The position numbers and the translations under genes were made by a program. The notes under the pieces are model-generated. The model was not told the DNA's origin, did not search any database, and saw only the letters and a list, made by a program, of their open reading frames with translations. A DNA stretch of 64,000 nucleotides, from the NCBI GenBank assembly GCA_010645155.1, contig CM021315.1, positions 3,447,308-3,511,307 of the forward strand, read 5' to 3'. Shown here piece after piece: positions 61,659 through 64,000 of the stretch. Origin of the DNA: Tigriopus japonicus (lineage: Eukaryota > Arthropoda > Copepoda > Harpacticoida > Harpacticidae). Every line of letters starts with the position of its first letter. The stretch's first letter is position 1.

Positions 61659-62749
61659 TTTATAAGTAACAATGACTTCCCATCTCCTTTCAGCTCTTCA
61701 AACATGCTTGTAAAGTTACCCCCCAAGAAGGCGCCTTATGACGGCATGACTGTGCTCAGTTATGGCCGTGGTAATAAGAGCGAGTTCTCCGTTAAGATCC
61801 TCTCCTATCCACTTAAGACAATCGCTAGCCAATCCCGGTTGTTGTGAGAACATTTTCAAATGCTCTGTCACATTCTGCGAGCTCTCCATCCACAACCAAC
61901 GGCAGAACAACAGCTTGGTTGCCTCCAACGAGATAGAATTAAGAGCGATTTTCCCAGACTTGATTCTAATGATGTGCACATGAACCGTATCAAATGCGAG
62001 CTTTCGGCCTCCTTGGTTGATAAAATGAAAAACGACTGCTAAGGAATTATAGTTGTGTATTCTCGTTTCAGTTATGCATTCCCATCAAGACCATTTTGAA
62101 TAATGGTTTCTAACACTTGTTTTGAGGGACAAAGGTGTGGTCAGCTAAAGAGGAGGATGAAGATTGAAGTACATTTTTGGGGATAGTAGGCGGTTGGTTA
62201 AACATGACAATAAGTTGTCCTAAGTTTGCTATACTTTTTTCTGAAGTGTAAGTAAATAAGGCCAAATGACTTTTGGTCAAATCTAAGCTTTGTCATAAAA
62301 TACATATCACAGTCATGGATTCTTCTTTCTGTTGTTTTTTAACACAAACAAATGCCATTCAATACGATGGTGCAAGGGATAACGAAGCCAAAACAGTGGA
62401 CAAATTTGGTCCAACAAACTCGACTTTTGGAGATATCGTTCAATCTGAAATCTTCAGATTGAACGCTTCAATCTGAACAATCTGGCTATCTGACAATTTA
62501 TGTATTGTGCGTTTGAAAGGTTTGAATTAGAGCCACAGTTGTGAAATTCAAATAAGAAGATAGTACCAGAGAAGGCTTAAGAACTATCTGTAATTGTTAT
62601 TGCAATTACAATTACTCCCCATCCTTGGCCAACACGAAATCAAAAAAAATCCATGTTTTGATTTTTCAAAAATTAAATCTCCCATAATAAACTTCGTAGT
62701 ACAATTTTGGGCAAGAAGCGTAGTACAATTTTGGGCAACACTGTTGGAC

Positions 62750-63190
62750 ACTAACCTTGCCAGCCAGGTGGTGAAAGGCTCTGTTGCGCATAGGAAATGC
62801 GTCCATTCATTATTGTCATATTGGGGCACACAGATGTATCGATTGAAGAAATAGGTGAAGGTGGCATCGGCAGATTTGAGGGTGGTTTGGGCGGAGTTGG
62901 GAAGCCAGAGGTGAAGGTCGTAGAGGAAGATGGGGGTGATGTAGGTCCGCAAGAGTTGAAGAACTCTTGACAGAGAAAGATTCTTGATAGGCACTTATTG
63001 CATATGTATTCGATCCTAGCCCTGGCCTTGGTCATTGCGATGTTGAGGTGCTTGGTGAAGGTGGAACCCACATAGAGTAGTTGATAAACTTGACAATTTT
63101 AATTGGACTATTGTTGATGTGGATGGTTTTCAACTCTTTTACACGTTTCATGACCGCATTCACTTTTCCTTTCAACAATTCAACCAACCA
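62750..63190 (-). pseudogene. Non-LTR reverse transcriptase remnant (C-terminal part)
   Basis: Minus-strand pieces read KELKTIHINNSPIK, then in another frame LLYVGSTFTKHLNIAMTKAR, then in a third LLRTYITPIFLYDLHLW and AQTTLKSADATFTYFFNR. They fit the thumb region of LINE reverse transcriptases (Y-G-F---L----I-KA-ARI; L--TYI-PI-LY---LW). Frame changes show it is broken. It is upstream of the Cobl-like promoter and unrelated to that gene. Confidence 0.65.
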
Positions 63191-64000
63191 AGATCACGCT
63201 AACTTGTTTTTCTTTTTTACATATGCCTGCAATTTTCCCACTCTTGCCCTAAATCCTCACCCGATAAAAAGAAGCCAATCAAGGATGAATACAATAAAGG
63301 AATCGATCGGTTTTTTGCTCGACCCCTATTATAAGAGGAGCGATCAACTCATTACGTGGCAAAATTTGTTACACCAAGGGTCTTTGACCCACTTCTTGGA
63401 AGTGTCTGGCATGACCCACCGAACTCTCTTAACAATTTTTAGGGAGGAGGTAGCTATGGGCAGTGCTCTCAGATTTTTTTCGTCAAAATTACCTAGGAAA
63501 TTACCCAAACTTTGACTTATTACAAAAAATTATCCAAAAAAATACCAAACTTTTTTATCAATTTTGATTACTTTATAATGTTTTCAACACTTGTTTATTG
63601 ATATTTAAAGGTATAAGAATTATAAACCAGATGACAAAACAGCCATTGCAAGAAATTATCGTAACAAAGCAGTTGTGAATTGTTCCTAATACGACATGCT
63701 ATTCACTTGGTGCTATTGCTTGGACACATTCTGCAAGATCTTGCAACACGAGGTAGAACGAGTACATTTTCCGCCTACACTTGCCTGAATTTCAAAGATG
63801 CATAAATTTTAACTCCATAGTTCCATTGAGCTGAAAAATTGTAGACAAATTCTTTAAAATAGCAGCAACAGCTCCTGTAAAATATCAATAACAGCTCTTG
63901 AAAAATATAACACATTCTCGTGAATGGGAGCAAGGATGATAAAATGTGAAGCTGTCATCGCAGTCCAGCAGAAGCGAGGTATGGGCGCAACTAGAGCGCT

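Noticed and set aside
61716..61979. An 87-codon minus-strand frame ending near a GTAACT site
   Set aside because: Protein-like in places, but I recognise no family and see no acceptor or partner exon. It could be transposon debris.

Overview
The window is animal genomic DNA, AT-rich and intron-rich. One large minus-strand gene spans nearly all of it. Splicing together the exons I can support gives a protein with two tandem beta-grasp (ubiquitin-like) modules, KRAP-type basic/proline motifs, long acidic and proline-rich disordered stretches, charged helices and one C-terminal WH2 motif. That is the layout of the Cordon-bleu (COBL/COBLL1) family of actin-filament nucleators. A TATA-less Inr plus DPE promoter and the mix of small DNA transposons are compatible with an arthropod, perhaps a crustacean. 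That is an impression; the species is not identified.

Layout, in transcription order (right to left). 64.0-60.0 kb: upstream DNA with a non-LTR reverse-transcriptase remnant, a small inverted-repeat element and a tRNA-derived SINE, then a candidate promoter near 60.0 kb. 59.9 kb: first coding exon. 59.6-30.6 kb: a 29 kb first intron with a transposon island at 40.6-47.8 kb, a mariner-like element at 50.8-51.8 kb and a 396-base assembly gap. 30.6-21.0 kb: exons 2-9, carrying both beta-grasp domains and the first KRAP motif. 20.7-16.5 kb: exons 10-12, KRAP motif 2, proline-rich stretches and charged helices. 12.2-10.9 kb: exons 13-14, serine/acidic-rich. 2.6-0.3 kb: exons 15-17, polyproline and WH2, then a 3' UTR with AATAAA six bases from the window edge.

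All sixteen constitutive coding exons join in phase, giving 2235 codons plus stop. Fifteen introns are bounded by recognisable sites; the donor of exon 11 is the weak point. Several places suggest that the gene makes different proteins. An alternative first exon (25.8-26.0 kb) would delete the first beta-grasp domain. A cassette-like segment (22.3-22.5 kb) lies inside the second one. A long open extension of exon 10 would end the protein at 1210 residues without a WH2 motif. A further open, phase-neutral segment lies at 14.8-15.0 kb. I see no second protein gene. All other protein-like sequence is transposon-derived or unassigned.
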